Below are positions 11,040 to 22,916 of a stretch of DNA of 64,000 nucleotides, piece after piece. A program made the position numbers and the translations under genes. Numbering within the stretch: position 1 is the stretch's first letter; every line of letters starts with the position of its first letter. Source of the DNA: Ascarosepion bandense (taxonomy: Eukaryota; Mollusca; Cephalopoda; Sepiida; Sepiidae). Location: positions 1,296,314 through 1,360,313 of the forward strand of contig JBBBDQ010001944.1 of assembly GCA_037127315.1 (NCBI GenBank), in the 5' to 3' direction. The notes under the pieces are model-generated. The model was not told the DNA's origin, searched no databases, and saw only the letters and a list, made by a program, of their open reading frames with translations.

Positions 11040-11985
11040 TGATTTTTTTCTCATTTTTTTTTGTTATTGTTTATTGCAAATTTTATTAATTCTGTTTATT
11101 TGGCATTTCTGCCAACTACATTTTACCAAGACCAATAAATCCGCAGAAATTATCATTATTTATACAATTTATATTCGTACTCTTGTCCTTGTTATGGTTT
11201 ATAAAATGGCGAGTGTTCTAAAAATAGAAAAAGGTAGACACACTGACGCCAAGAATTCAAAATTGGGCGGCAAAATAAGGAATCGTTTCTTTTGGTAGGA
11301 GTAGGAGTAAGAGTAGGAGTAAGAAGTAGGAGTTAAGGACAGTAGTTTTGTGTAGGAGATTTGAAAAAGGGAGGACGCTAGTCAGTTGACCACTAGAGTC
11401 CAGAAGGGATAGGCTCGTTTACTACTAGCATCCCACAGTGAAGAGAATTTAGCTAGTCTGCTTCTGTATCCACACAAAATTTAAAGGTTGATGTAAAAAC
11501 CTAAAGTTTTATACCAAAAATAAACATCATTAATTCAAATTTGTGTTATCTTCTAATTATACCAAAACGAAGTAACACAACATCCTCATCTTTGTTGTTG
11601 TTATCATAACTAAACGAAATAACGCAAGACATGGGCAGTGGAACAAGTGTTCTACACACGTAGCTTAAATAAAGTGTTCAGTCAAGAATTCCCTACAGGT
11701 TACCCAGATCAATATACACCTGAAGTAGTCCAGAGTCAAAACGGCCAAAACATTGTGATGACAACAAATATGAAGAAAATAGTTTGAATAGGAATCATGT
11801 AAATAATGGATATTAAATGTTCATTGACCAATATAGTTTTTATTATCCTGAGAAGGAAATTAAGTGATATAACCAATTCAGAATTATTTGGGTATTGGCT
11901 TTTTTTTCCTTTTTTTAATATTTTGTTCATCGAATCAAAAAAATAAAAAAAATTAAAGGGGATGAAAATAAAAAAAATGTTTAAA
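11040..11985. other. unassigned AT-rich DNA
   Basis: No gene seen. A short GTAGGAGTAAGA simple repeat lies at 11297-11335. The segment 11735-11780 (ACGGCCAAAACATTGTGATG, then CAACAAATATG) resembles the arms of the fold-back at 14006-14385. Confidence 0.4.
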
Positions 11986-11989
11986 TTCA

Positions 11990-12345
11990 GGGTAGGATTG
12001 TGGGTATTGCAATAGATATTGGTGAAGACAATGGATTCCGATTGCTGAGTTCAAATTCCACGCCAGCTGGTTATTTTACTTTCATACAAATGCCCTTGAA
12101 AAATAAAAATGAATTCTTCTCATCTCCACCCATAAATGAGTTAATTAACAGGGTAAACAATTTTGGATAGGAAGCAGTTTCATAGTGCAAAAAAAAGCAG
12201 TGAAGATTGATGTTTTTCTAAGCGCCTCTAAGATGTGGCACAAGACCGAAAGTATAGAGTACTCAGTGAGGTTCAAACTCGCTACTCAGTCTTAATAGGG
12301 TCTAGCTAGACAACCTTGCTAAACATTACACTACGTTGAGGTTCC
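11990..12345. mobile_element. two degenerate tRNA-derived SINE relics, opposite strands
   Basis: Plus strand 11990-12165: AGACAATGGATTCCGATTGC, GAGTTCAAATTCCACG (B-box-like) and a body TACAAATGCCCTTGAAAAAT with CACCCATAAATGAGTTAATT, recognisably related to family A. Minus strand 12175-12345: a head around CTAGACCCTATTAAGACTGA and GCGAGTTTGAACCTCACTG, which looks B-box-like. Both are decayed and the boundaries are approximate. Confidence 0.5.
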
Positions 12346-12529
12346 CAAACCGTGAAGAATGCATCGCTATTGATGGACAATGAAGAAAACTCTGTGGCGT
12401 TTCATTATCGCCTACGTCCCAAAGGAAGCTGGCATTTAAAAACATAATTGTATGTTTTAAACTACAGAGGCATGAATGTGCATCGTTGTCATTGGCAATA
12501 TTTCTGCTGCAGGATGATAGCTGGTAGAC

Positions 12530-13376
12530 TCACCCCAAGCAAAGCAGTACTGCCACTTACCACTGGTACGAAGATGAGAGGGGTGTAATAAAAAATAACA
12601 CGATACATGGGGTGTCAAAGAAAGAATAAGAGAAAGATGAGAATTAATGAGATAAAAGATGGCAATTGATGTTGCATTTTAAACTTTTGGAGATTTTCGC
12701 TATCAGGAAAGCAAGTATAAGGAAGGGGTTCCGTAGGCAGAAACTGCAAGAAAATAAACTGATAGAGTAGAAGTGGTGGTTGCATTTGACTGATTTTACT
12801 GTAAAAGTGTAGGACCTAGTTGCTAATCTCGTAGCTCGAGTAAATTCATGTAGGTGAGGTATCGGGAGACAAGCTCATCAGAGCAGAAGCCATGAACATA
12901 TTTGTAGAAAAGACAGAGAGAAGCCACATCCCGTCTGTGAGTAAGTGACTGATGTCAAGCTGCGAAACGGGGATTGATTACAATGCAGATCCTTCTTTGA
13001 ATTTTTCTGAGAACCCCCAGATGAAAAGCAGAGGACAGGACCAGATATGGCAACAGTGCGGGGGAATGGTAGATTTTTATATGTGCAAGATGGATTCTGA
13101 GAGAACTTTCTGGACTAACACAGTGACCCAAATTTCCTAGCAGTAGATATAGATGACTTGAGTTCGGCTTAGAGAGTGAGGCTGATGAGGTGCAGTGTAT
13201 TGCTTTCTGGAAGATTAGCGTCATCCATACTGATAGAAGATAAGAAAGTTTCTCCATGGTAATTAAGGGACACCTGCATTCGTACGAAAGGATCTTAAAT
13301 ACAACCTTCATTACGCGATTTGATAAGAACAATTGGATTAAATCAAACAAATTTTTCAGTTATATCATAGCTCTGT

Positions 13377-13407
<31 letters not shown>

Positions 13408-13950
13408 AGGGCAACAGTTTGTGATCACCCTTAGTATCAAGAGCCTAGTATATGTATTTGGTGATCGAGCATGTGAGCAATGATGAGGTCTTGGAAATGA
13501 TGCAAACAAAAAGGAAATTAATAGTGAGCATCAGGAAGAGACAACTGAAGTTTCTGAGACAAACAATGAGGAAGGGGGTGCCTGGAGAACCTGATACTAA
13601 CAGGCCAGATAGAGGGAGAAAGAAACGGGAAAGCAACGGATAACATATTTGAAGGACCTAATCGACTGGATGACAGAACGAGGATTGCACGGTGTAACAG
13701 GAGAAGGCGTGCTCAGTGACACCAGGGACAGGGAAACGTGGAAATCCATGATCGCCTACATCTTGAAGGGACAGGGCACATAAAAGAAGACGAAGCGGTG
13801 AAACCTGGAGAAGCGGAAGCCATACTGTTTATCAGAGAATAAGTTTTGAGATGTGAGATGAGAAACCACTTCAGCATTGATAATAGCCTCGAACACGCTG
13901 ACAAAGATCGCTAAGAGGCTTATACGGCGATTATATTCTATATTATCAAA
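12530..13950 (-). mobile_element. CR1-like LINE, internally deleted and split by an RTE fragment
   Basis: The tail on the minus strand starts at about 12530 (rc CACCCCAAGCAAAGCAGTAC). Coding homology follows up to the FDLIQLFLSNRVMKVV block at about 13350, which lacks the palm segment between NAGVP and the VNHxRQPLL region. The same LINE resumes on the far side at about 13800-13950 (rc of GCGGAAGCCATACTGTTTAT, the QYGFRF block, and of ATTGATAATAGCCTCGAACA). The gap holds a plus-strand RTE tail and a (TA)n tract. Non-functional. Confidence 0.8.
13462..13797 (+). mobile_element. RTE-like LINE 3' end nested in a CR1 copy
   Basis: Encodes the C-terminal block EHVSNDEVLEMMQTKRKLIV, then RKRQLKFLRQTMRK and PDRGRKKR, followed by the family 3' end ATGATCGCCTACATCTTGAA and GGGACAGGGCACATAAAAGA. 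Similar tails occur at six other places here. This segment resembles the C-terminus of RTE-clade endonuclease-reverse transcriptases. It interrupts a minus-strand CR1 copy. Confidence 0.8.
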
Positions 13951-14005
13951 TAAAGATTTAACACACGAAAGCGTATTTGTCTATATTTCTGAGATGAGGT
14001 AGTAT

Positions 14006-14385
14006 TTCGAACTATTGTTTTCATCTTTGTTGACATTTGTACGTTTAGGCCATTGTATGCCCCGGTCTTCTTCAGGTGTTAGGAAGTTCGAACCGAACCC
14101 AGTGAATATCGACGTTGGTTAGTTCCTGTGACTTGACCCAAAGAGTTGGGAGTTCAATACCAGGCTACAGCAGTGGTGAACAAGTAACTTTCAGGGTTAG
14201 AGGGAGATAACTCATGACTTCCAATCGAGGCATTACTCCACAAGGAATAAAAATGATATTTCCCAGTGATTGTAATAAAGGGTTCGGTTCGAAATTACTG
14301 GCATCTGAAGAAGGCCGGAGCGTACAACGGCCGAAACATCGTACAAATGGCAACAAAGATGGGGACAATAGTCCAAATAATTTAA
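14006..14385. repeat. fold-back repeat with ~100-bp inverted arms
   Basis: 14006-14100 is the inverted complement of about 14280-14385: GGTTCGGTTCGAA, CTGAAGAAGACCGG / CTGAAGAAGGCCGG, GTACAAATG, CAACAAAGATG and ACAATAGT are shared. The spacer holds tRNA-like GGGAGTTCAATACCAGGC. Both arms carry CTGAAGA, a possible stem and (in the right arm) CCGAAAC, an order reminiscent of a hammerhead core but with an extra base and no good stem I. Confidence 0.7.
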
Positions 14386-15121
14386 ATACTGTACACACAA
14401 CCATAGTAGAAAAAAATATTTATTAGCACATAATGAATTCGAGAACGATAAGTCTATTTTTACAATAGGCAATATTATTTCCCCTCCTATACTTCAAAGT
14501 ATTGTTATGAAGGTGCATTTGTATATAAAAAAAATTTAATAAAGTCAACAGAAGGGTTAAAATATATAGTAAGTCTTACTTGTTAGTTCTACTTGTTAAT
14601 ACAAGAAAATTTTAATTCATGGAGTAGTTGTAAAATAAAGAAATTAAAAATAGAACGCTTAGAAGATTCTAGATCATTATTATATTAGATTATTCGAGAA
14701 TAATCTAGATGATTCGAGAAACATGGAGAAATATTCTAATTAGATTTCAATCACTATAAAAATAGATTTGTTTGAAGAGAGTTGACAGTTGTGAAAAAAG
14801 AATTTCTGGTATTTGATTCGTGGATTATTATATCCAGCCGAAAGGATCTCTATGAAAAGTTTCTGACCAACAAAAACCCAAAAAGATGATCTCCTGGAAC
14901 TATACCGGTAAATAGAGTTTTTGAATATTTTCATTGACTAAGCCAAAAATTATTCTATGTATACATATATTTGTGGATTTCCAGTAGTAGCACATGCATT
15001 ACTTCACTAGCCCTAACGTGTTAAAATACTTGACTCTCACTTTCGCCTTCAACAGTAGATCTAGTACGGCCTAACCCTCTACGTTTTCTGTTTTGAATGC
15101 CACAGTTGTATCTTTGATATA
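14386..15121. other. unassigned AT-rich DNA
   Basis: No gene or known repeat recognised. Confidence 0.4.
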
Positions 15122-15301
15122 CTAGCATTATAGCCCGGCGTTGCTCGGGTCTAATGAAAGCTTTAAAACAAATCCATGGTCCTGGAGCTCAGACTCGGCC
15201 TAAAGAATATTTGTGTGAACTTTGGTGAGAATCGGATAAAAAGTGTGGATTTATATAAAGGACATACAGACAGATAAACAGACACACGCACAAACATTTT
15301 G

Positions 15302-15350
<49 letters not shown>

Positions 15351-15609
15351 CGATTTTCTGCACTATTGTAAGAACTGCAACCTTGAAACTTCTGAATATC
15401 GTTTCTTATCTCTTTATCTATGAGTGTATCAAATTCGATTAAAATCGGACCACTCCTTCTATAAACCGATTTTTTTCGATTATCGATTTTCGATATTTAT
15501 CTGGGTACATCGACACAAAACCTAGCTAAGAACACTCGCAGACGCTTCTAGTACAACTGTGTAAATTTTCAAGAAAATCGGTTCAGCTGTTTCGGAGTCT
15601 ATAGGTAAC

Positions 15610-15644
<35 letters not shown>

Positions 15645-15670
15645 AAGTTTCATTTATAAATAAGTTTAGA
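15122..15670 (-). mobile_element. non-autonomous Helitron-like element
   Basis: Read on the minus strand it starts TCTAAACTTATTTATAAATG and ends with a GC hairpin (CCCGAGCAACGCCGGG), then CTATAATG and CTAG. It is flanked by A on the 5' side and T on the 3' side. TC start, 3' hairpin 8 nt before CTRR, no duplication and an A/T target are the Helitron hallmarks. The copy at 59558-60099 has the same ends and flanks. Internal (TA)n (15307-15347) and (AC)n (15611-15640). No Rep/helicase coding. Conserved blocks include ATCGGTTCAGCTGTTTCGGA. Confidence 0.75.
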
Positions 15671-16279
15671 TGTAATTTTGTGCATTTTAGAAAATTAAAT
15701 ATTTGTTTGTGATTTAGCTCTGTGTTTTGGTAAATCATTTTTCTTTTCTTTTGTGACAACTTCTGACACGTAACAGTATCACATTAGACAAAAGAAAAAT
15801 GCAAATAGAAAAAAGGTTTGAAAATGTCACTAAATAGACTGGAACTTCCATCAAAGCGACTAAAACATTGGCACGAAACTGAAACATGAAGAGAAAATGA
15901 TCAGTTACTCACAACCCTACGACTACATCTCATGGGATTGAGGTTGCAGTGACTGCTGCTGCTACAGCTGCTGATTATGAATTCGATAACATTTAGGCAA
16001 ATATAGATTTCACAACGGATAGTTTCTGTCAGGTGACGGCTTCTGCGAAAACAGTTTGACGATCAAAAACCCAGTAAGTTCATTAATAGTCTCCAAGGGT
16101 TCAGTTAATAGTATTATAACTTGCGAACTAGAAATATTCATAGAAGAAATAAAACAGGATGATTTAGGTTGGAATTCTATAAAATGCTGGAAAAAGAATG
16201 AAAAGAGTGATACTTAAAAAAAATAGGGGGTTATTTAAATATCGTGATTCTTTACTCTTTTATATTATCAAAAAAGTGA
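15671..16279. other. unassigned DNA
   Basis: No gene seen. Confidence 0.4.
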
Positions 16280-16285
16280 ATGCAT

Positions 16286-16337
<52 letters not shown>

Positions 16338-16703
16338 CCGGCCATAATTTTAGGCCACCCCAGTTTATTTGAAAGAAAATGAAGTATTTCATAATATTTT
16401 TAGTATTTGCCAAGTATGAAAATAGAATGGTTCTTTTGTTAATACTGCACAATAACATGTGCATCAAATGAACTGTTCTGTGGTCTTGTTTTTGTGCTCT
16501 CTTCCCCATGCTGGTCTCTTCTTTTGGCTGGCCAAAGCAATGGCTTCCTGGCTGCCTTGTAAAATTTTGCAAAATAATAATAACAAAAGAACCATTCTAT
16601 TTTCATTTAGAATTATCCACTTGGCAATAAATAGTAAAAATAGGACGAAATACATAATTAAAAAAACAAAAACACTGTATTGGTTTAATAATTATTTCCG
16701 GTA

Positions 16704-16760
<57 letters not shown>
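16280..16760. repeat. fold-back repeat between two (TA)n tracts
   Basis: (TA)n at 16291-16334 and 16705-16756. Between them, 16396-16442 (TATTTGCCAAG, GAAAATAGAATGGTTCTTTT) is the inverted complement of 16578-16642. The arms differ by a 14-bp insertion in the right arm. The left end CAGCCGGCCATAATTTTAGG resembles Tc1-type termini. Probably a MITE-like or deleted DNA transposon. Confidence 0.6.
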
Positions 16761-17638
16761 AGAATCCTTGATATTTTGTAAGGTAAATTCCAACAGGGAC
16801 AAACTTCAAAGAGAACTCAATGTTAAAATTTATTGCTAAATTTTTAGAAAGTATTATAATCAGGAAACAAAAGTTGGATATTTTTGCAAATCAATCGGTA
16901 ATAATATATTTCGCGGATCCTGCCGCTCATCAGACCAAATTCATACAGACCAAATAAAGTGAAATAGAAAAAGGAAAAATAAGTAAGTAGATATTAAAAA
17001 GAAGACAAAAGAAAAAGAAAACGAGAAGAAAAGAATAAGAAGAAAGGGGGTTTAACTTAACGTATTGGATCTTAGCTTCGCGCAGCGTCTTGACCTAAAT
17101 TCACCAAAAGCTTACATTGATGAAAGAAATTAATTTTGACACGAGCTGCCAGGAGTCTGCGTTAGATGTATGACATTAAAATTCAAAATTTAAAAATTAG
17201 GGGTTGAAATTACGCTCGAAAAATAATTGTTAGTTTTTCTATTTAATTTTAATCCTAATAATTATATTAGTATTATATCATAATAGTAATAATAACGTGG
17301 TAATAAAAAAATTAAAATCAACAAATCTAAAATAAATAATAATTGAAAATTAAAAACTAGAAAAATTTAAAAATTTAAAAAAATTTAAAAATAATGAGAA
17401 AATATAAAAAGTATTAGAGGTAAATAAATGACTAAAAATATGTAAACCATAATAGAAAAATTACTACTAATAATAATGATAAAACTAAATATAAAAATAA
17501 TTAAGATAAACATAAAAATACTAATAATGCTAACAATAAAGATAACATACAACGATAAGTCAATATAAATTAATAATAATTATTTATAATACAAAAACTA
17601 ATTTAATACAAAACTACTCTTAATAATAATAATAATAA

Positions 17639-17669
<31 letters not shown>

Positions 17670-17856
17670 AAGAAGAAGAAGAAGAATCATAATAATAATA
17701 ACATGGTAATAGACTACCTATGATAGCAATAATGATATAAATTTTTTTAGAGTATAAAATTTTAAACGGGACATTGTAGATTATTTTCAAAAACAAAAGT
17801 TTAATTTCTATTATTGATCCTATACCTATTTTCATGTCTTTACATATATATATATA
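16761..17856. other. AT-rich spacer with (GAA)n
   Basis: Very AT-rich, with (AAT)n-like runs and a (GAA)n microsatellite at about 17640-17685. No gene seen. The long frame across 17620-17910 is an artefact of these triplet repeats. Confidence 0.5.
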
Positions 17857-17860
17857 TACA

Positions 17861-18715
17861 CGAGGGTCATTTAATAAATAAGTTAAAGTTTTTGGTATAA
17901 AGACTTGCAATACAGATAGAAGCTTACTATTTTTTATTTTTCAACGTAGTCTCCCACCAGTGTTACACATTTTTCCCATCTGTGCACAAGCCTCCGTATT
18001 CCCTCAGCGTAAAAATCTTCGGACTGATGTCTCAGCCAATCACAGCACATTTGAATCATCGCCACTTTCAAACTTTGTGCCTCTCGTGAACGCTTTCAAA
18101 GGATCAAACAGGTTTAAGTCTGAAGTGGCAAGGTCTGGGCTGTAAGGGGGATGAGGGAACTGTTCCCAGCCCAACTTGTTGATGGTCTGCACCGTTCGGG
18201 CTGCAGTGTGAGCTGACCTTCGAGTAGGTAAGGTCATCATGGACAATTTTGTGTGTTGTCCCAACAGATAGGCTCAAAGTTCTTGCAATATTATCCACTG
18301 TCACACTTCTATCAGACTGAATGAGGTCATTGACTGATTGATCACCTCAGGAGACCTCACCTCTGTAGGCCTCCCAGGCCTGTCTTCATTCTCAACACTT
18401 CAGCCCACTTGTAGACATTTTTTGGCTGAAACATGTGGCATCATACACAGTTGACATTCCCCTATGAATTTCCACTAGTTTGCACCCTTCAGTAACCAAA
18501 AACTTGATAACTGACCTCTGTTCAATCCTAGAACATGCTTCTTGTTCGGCCATCTTTGTTAATCTCCAAAACTCTCGAAGTTTTTTTAATCTGCAAAACA
18601 AAAAATTAAATCACTATTAAAAAGAAGTAAATAAAAAACATTTAAAAAGTAAGCTTCTATCTGTATAAGAAGTCATTATACCGAAAAAATTATCTTATTT
18701 ATTGAATGACCTTCG
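17861..18715 (-). mobile_element. internally deleted mariner transposon
   Basis: Terminal inverted repeats of about 65 bp: left CGAGGGTCATTTAATAAATA, right (rc) CGAAGGTCATTCAATAAATA, both continuing to ACAGATAGAAGCTTAC. On the minus strand a mariner transposase is recognisable in pieces: an N-terminal helix-turn-helix (about 18601-18400, MAEQEACSRIEQRSVIKFLV), the second DNA-binding part (VTVDNIARTLSLSVGTTHKI) and the C-terminus (PHPPYSPDLATSDLNLFDPL). The last contains the third catalytic aspartate region. The middle of the catalytic domain is missing at about 18215, so the first two catalytic acids are gone. Stops and shifts also break it. Confidence 0.88.
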
Positions 18716-18747
18716 TAGAAGTCCTTGTACCGAAAAATTCACCTTGA

Positions 18748-19235
18748 TGTGTGTCCCCTTTGTCTGTTCTATAAATACTTCCCTGACTTCTATTCCAACG
18801 AGCTTGAGTCACTGCCTCCGCAACAGTCGTTTACTCGTGCAACCAGACTGGCAACTGGGTCTCACCCATTCACAGTTAGATCAAACAAATGCAGACGACA
18901 ATTCTACTCCTGCATCTTCTTTTCTCGCACTTCCCGCCTTTGGAACTCGCTTCCTTATTCTTGCTTTCCTGATGGCTACAACCTCCAGGAATTTAAATAC
19001 AAGGTCAATTCTCATTTCTTAACTACTTGACCCTACTTCTTTCCACACTGTCCTGTAGATCCCTTTGCTTTCTCTCACATTCGCAACTCACATCACACCT
19101 GTATTCCCACCTTTCCCTTGCTTCTTTCTAACTAGTTCGTCCTTCTCCTCATTCTCCTCTAATTTTTTTACTCTTATGTAGCCCCCTGCTCATCAGTGGC
19201 GTTCCCGCCTTGTTCGGGGGATATGATTAAAAAAA
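18748..19235 (+). mobile_element. CR1-like LINE 3' end
   Basis: Encodes LCLFYKYFPDFYSNELESLP, FTRATRLATGSHPFTVRSNK and FKYKVNSHFLTT, then a 3' UTR with TATGTAGCCCCCTG and the tail TTCGGGGGATATGATT plus A-run. It starts only about 30 bp beyond the right end of the mariner at 17861-18715, so the mariner lies directly against its 5' end. Confidence 0.85.
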
Positions 19236-19379
19236 AAATTGTGGCGAGTATTGTCATGTTGAAGAAGCACACCGTATGACGCAAGTGGATTGCCTCATTG
19301 AACGAGCGCTTTTGTTAAGCATGAAGCTTTATATTAACCATGTGGTTATTGTCAAGCATTTCTCATTGGATTAACCCTT

Positions 19380-19675
19380 CGCCATTTCCTGAGGCAGTGG
19401 AACGAGAAATCCGGGAGCCGAGTTCGAATTCCACTTGAATTACTTTTATTCACTTACGCACAAATACCCTTGAGAAACGTATTAGTCCGTCTCTTCCCTC
19501 CAGTTATGGGTTAAATAATAGGACTGATTGGGTTCTATAGCCTTGGCTGGCAACCAGTCTACTGCAGAAAGCAATGGAAACCTACTGCGGGATAAAATTT
19601 CTACCCAGTCAGTCATGTCACTTTTGAGACATGATCGCCCAAAGCGTTTATCACGTATGGCACTTTAATGAATCA
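19380..19675 (+). mobile_element. tRNA-derived SINE, family A
   Basis: Head damaged: GGCAGTGGAACGAGAAATCC lacks the TATCGGCTCG segment of other copies. The B box GAGTTCGAATTCCAC is kept. The body TATGGGTTAAATAATAGGAC and the 3' end ATCACGTATGGCACTTTAA are intact. Confidence 0.88.
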
Positions 19676-19984
19676 CACCAAACACAGGTATAACTCGAGG
19701 TATTGCTTGCAATTTTTTACTAAAGACGACTTACTTAGCCCGGTGTGGAGTGAGAAAATTGGCGAAAATGGTAGAACCCTGGAGTTTCTTTATTTCATTT
19801 ATCCATCTTCCAGTTTTTAGATCTTAATTATCGAGAGCAGATGACAGGTATCATTGTGTACCTTTTCTTCTGAGTAGATTCCCTTGAGAACTGACGTACA
19901 TCCTCGTAGATAATCTCGTTCAATCAGTCCTCGTTTATTTACTTGGGCCGTGCGGAACGTGGAGAACCTGTGACGTGGAATTTC

Positions 19985-20562
19985 CCCTTTTTTAAGACGG
20001 AAAGTGCGACACTAAGACCCAAAGGTGAATTAGCATGACCAAGGACGCATATCAGAAGCTGAATAGAGTATTGCGAGACAGAAGAATGTCGCTAGAAATA
20101 AGAGAGTACTGGACTGCTATGTGATGTCTATTGTTTAATATGGCAGTGAATATTCTCAAAGATGAAGGAGAGACTTGAAGCAACCGAAATGTGGTTCTAT
20201 GGAAGGGTGATGATGATACCACAGAACCGAACATGTGGACAAACGATGTGGTTTTGGAGAGGATGGAAACGAAAAGAAAATTTAAACTTAACATCAGAAA
20301 AAGACGGCTAAAGTTCCTGTGATATGTAATGAGAAAAAAGTCTTGGAGAATCTAATGCTCACAGAACAGACAGAGGGAAAGAAAAACTAAAAAGTAATGT
20401 ATAATAGACTTGATGGGTTTAAGCAAGTGGATAGCAGAGCAGGGTTTCGGTGGGGTAACAGTGGAAAGCGTGCAAAAAACCACGAGGGACAGGAAGATGT
20501 GGAAGGCCATGATCGCCTACCTCATGAAAGGACACGGCACATAGAAGAACAAGAACAAAAAG
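19985..20562 (+). mobile_element. RTE-like LINE 3' end, decayed
   Basis: Scattered frames match the RTE C-terminal block: MTKDAYQKLNRVLRDRRMS, a partial VNILKDEGE, NDVVLERMETKRKFKLNIRK and the 3' end ATGATCGCCTACCTCATGAA with GGACACGGCACATAGAAGAA. Several stops and shifts. Confidence 0.78.
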
Positions 20563-20978
20563 AAGCTTTTAAAGACATTTCTATCTTGTTCTTTCTCTAA
20601 TATTGCCTTCCTTCTTCATTTACAACATAAATGTACTGGACATCTTTGGTGGTATTTGAACTTTGATTGAAAGCAAGAAGAAACAGGTGCCGGAAATAAT
20701 TGCTTTTTCTACTTGGTATTCCAATTTTTAAATTTAATCAAATTTTAAAAACAGTGAACAAAACATGTAAAAAAAAAACAGTTGCAAAAAAGCAATAAAA
20801 ATATTTTGTATTTTAATTCAAATAGATTTTGGCAGAACACGAACAAATTTATCTGATAACACGATATCTAATATCACAAATAAAAACAATACTTGTACAC
20901 TCACAATGACAATAATTTTATCATGAAGCAATATTCATCAATAGTGAAAGAAATATCATGTCACTTTAATATCATATT
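20563..20978. other. unassigned AT-rich DNA
   Basis: No gene seen. Confidence 0.4.
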
Positions 20979-21266
20979 CAGTCAGTTAAATGCCATATTT
21001 GATATACGCTTGGGTGATCATTTCTCGAAAGAAACATGATTGAGTGGGCAAAAAGATTTTCCCGAAGTAGGTTGCCATTACATTCTGCGGTAGACTGGTT
21101 GCAACCAAAGCTATAGAACCCAATCAGTCTTGATATTTAACCCATAGCTGGTGGGAAGACACGGATTAATACCTTAGGTATTTACCAAAGTGAATGCAAC
21201 GAATTCAGCTAGAATTCGAACTCGGCTATCCTATTTCGCGTTCCTGGCCAATATCCATTGCCCCAC
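20979..21266 (-). mobile_element. tRNA-derived SINE, family A
   Basis: Reverse-strand copy, diverged, with the B-box region GAGTTCGAATTCTAGC on the minus strand and the 3' end (rc) CAGTCAGTTAAATGCCATAT. Confidence 0.85.
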
Positions 21267-21502
21267 AGCCCCCACCACCCAATATCACATTAATATATCT
21301 ATTTATACAACCTGCTGAGCAAGAAAAGAAATACATATGTATTAAGATATTTCTTCACAGTAAATTAGATTGATATAATCTCCCCTCTTTTATTTATTTT
21401 CTTTTATTTAATTCTCCGGGTTATCAACCTGTTTAGGTTATTTAAAGGCAGAAAATATTGTTAGATCATAAAAATCTTTTGGAGATAATAAAGGATTACT
21501 GA

Positions 21503-21797
21503 ATGTGCGTTATGGTGCAGTGGATATCGGCTTGGAACGACGAATCAGAGAGCCGAGTTCGAATTCCAGTTAAATTCCTTGCATTCACTTATGCGCAAAT
21601 ACCCTTGGGAAAGGTATTAATCCGTCTCTTCCCCCTGGTTATGGGTTAAATTACAGGACAGCTTTGGCGGGCAAACAGTCTAACGCAGAAAGTAATGGCA
21701 ACTTACAGCGGGGTAATCTTTAGCCCAGTCAGTCATGTCTCTTTCGAGACATGATCGTCCGAAGCGTGGATCCCGCATGGCATTTAAACTGAATGAT
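21503..21797 (+). mobile_element. tRNA-derived SINE, family A
   Basis: Nearly full length. Head TATGGTGCAGTGGATATCGG, B box GAGTTCGAATTCCAG, body TATGGGTTAAATTACAGGAC, 3' end GATCCCGCATGGCATTTAA. Confidence 0.9.
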
Positions 21798-21839
21798 TTA
21801 CTGATGTAATTTTTTAAATTAATACATAGGTAAAGGGAG

Positions 21840-21960
21840 AAGAGCTGGATTCATAAGATTATTTGTGCGTACGTTAATAGAATGATGCCGACTTGAATTT
21901 GAACTCTGCACTCCGATTTCCAATTCAGAGCCTTTATTTATTATACTAACGGTACAACCA
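21840..21960 (-). repeat. degenerate tRNA-like SINE relic
   Basis: CGACTTGAATTTGAACTCTG with CCGATTTCCAATTCAGAGCC aligns with the reversed head of family A. The rest has decayed. Confidence 0.5.
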
Positions 21961-22241
21961 AGTTTACAGCACCTGGTATTACCAATCAATTTAATGTTTC
22001 AGATTCAATGTTTCATGACTTAAGATCAAAGATGAAGCTGTATTTAAACATGACATTTCGACATCTAAAGTTTTCTGTTATACAGCTAGTGTCACATTCC
22101 AATGAAATATATATATATATATTTTTTAAGTGCGTTACTCTTTGAATTCAGCCATTCTCTCCCCACCCTCTGATTACTGGACACTTGCTTCTCTCTCTCT
22201 CTCTCTATCTCTCTATCTCTCTAACACACTGCTTATTTACT

Positions 22242-22552
22242 GGTCAGTCAGTTAAGTGCCATACGTGATACACGCTTGGGCGATCACGTCTCGAAGAAAC
22301 ATGACTGAAAGGGCAGAAGATTATCCCGCAGTAGGTTGCCATTGCTTTCTGCGGTAGACTGGTTGCCGACCAAGGCTATAGAACCCAATCTGTCCTGCTA
22401 TTTAACCCATAACTGGAAGGAAGAGACGGATTAATACCTTTCCCAAGGGTATTTGCGCGTAAGTGAATACAATGGATTCAACTGGAATTCGAACTCGGCT
22501 CCCCGGTTTCTCGTTCCGAGCCGATATCCACTGTACCACAACGCACATTGGT
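22242..22552 (-). mobile_element. tRNA-derived SINE, family A
   Basis: One of the best-preserved copies. The minus strand gives GTGGTACAGTGGATATCGGC (A-box region), then CGAGTTCGAATTCCAG (B box), the 200-bp body and the end CACTTAACTGACTGACC. Confidence 0.92.
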
Positions 22553-22780
22553 AGGCACATAAACTGGAAAATCAATGCAAATTTGGTATGACTTTAGAAA
22601 TTTTCTCAACTTTCAGTGGTCCGCACGTGGTAAGATAAGATTGAATTTTCTGCTAATTTATTCTACCATATTTGTTTTTATTCATTTAATTTTGGGACTA
22701 AATTCTACTAAATTGTTGGTTTAAGGGCCGTTTCGACTTTTACTAAGTTGAAACTTAGTAAAAAAGAATTATTTTATTTT

Positions 22781-22916
22781 TACGTCTATTGAACAGGTGA
22801 AGAGGCTCATCCCTTGTTTCCTGTTTTTCTCTTTTCCAATCTTTTCACTCTTACGTAGCCCCCTGTGCATCAGTGGCGTTTTCGTCTTGCTTGGGGCAAT
22901 ATGATTATAAAAAAAT
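22781..22916 (+). mobile_element. CR1 tail-only element
   Basis: TACGTCTATTGAACAGGTGA through ACGTAGCCCCCTGTGCATCA to TTGGGGCAATATGATTATAA. It carries only the CR1-type 3' UTR and tail. Homology with the element at 52476-52663 begins exactly at TACGTCTATTGAACAGGT. Confidence 0.7.

Noticed and set aside
10836..11089. Overlapping open frames encoding an 11-residue hydrophobic repeat
   Set aside because: A by-product of a 33-bp tandem repeat, which keeps all frames open; no start context, homology or gene structure.
17620..17910. Serine/tyrosine-rich open frame on the minus strand
   Set aside because: Created by (GAA)n and (AAT)n microsatellites.
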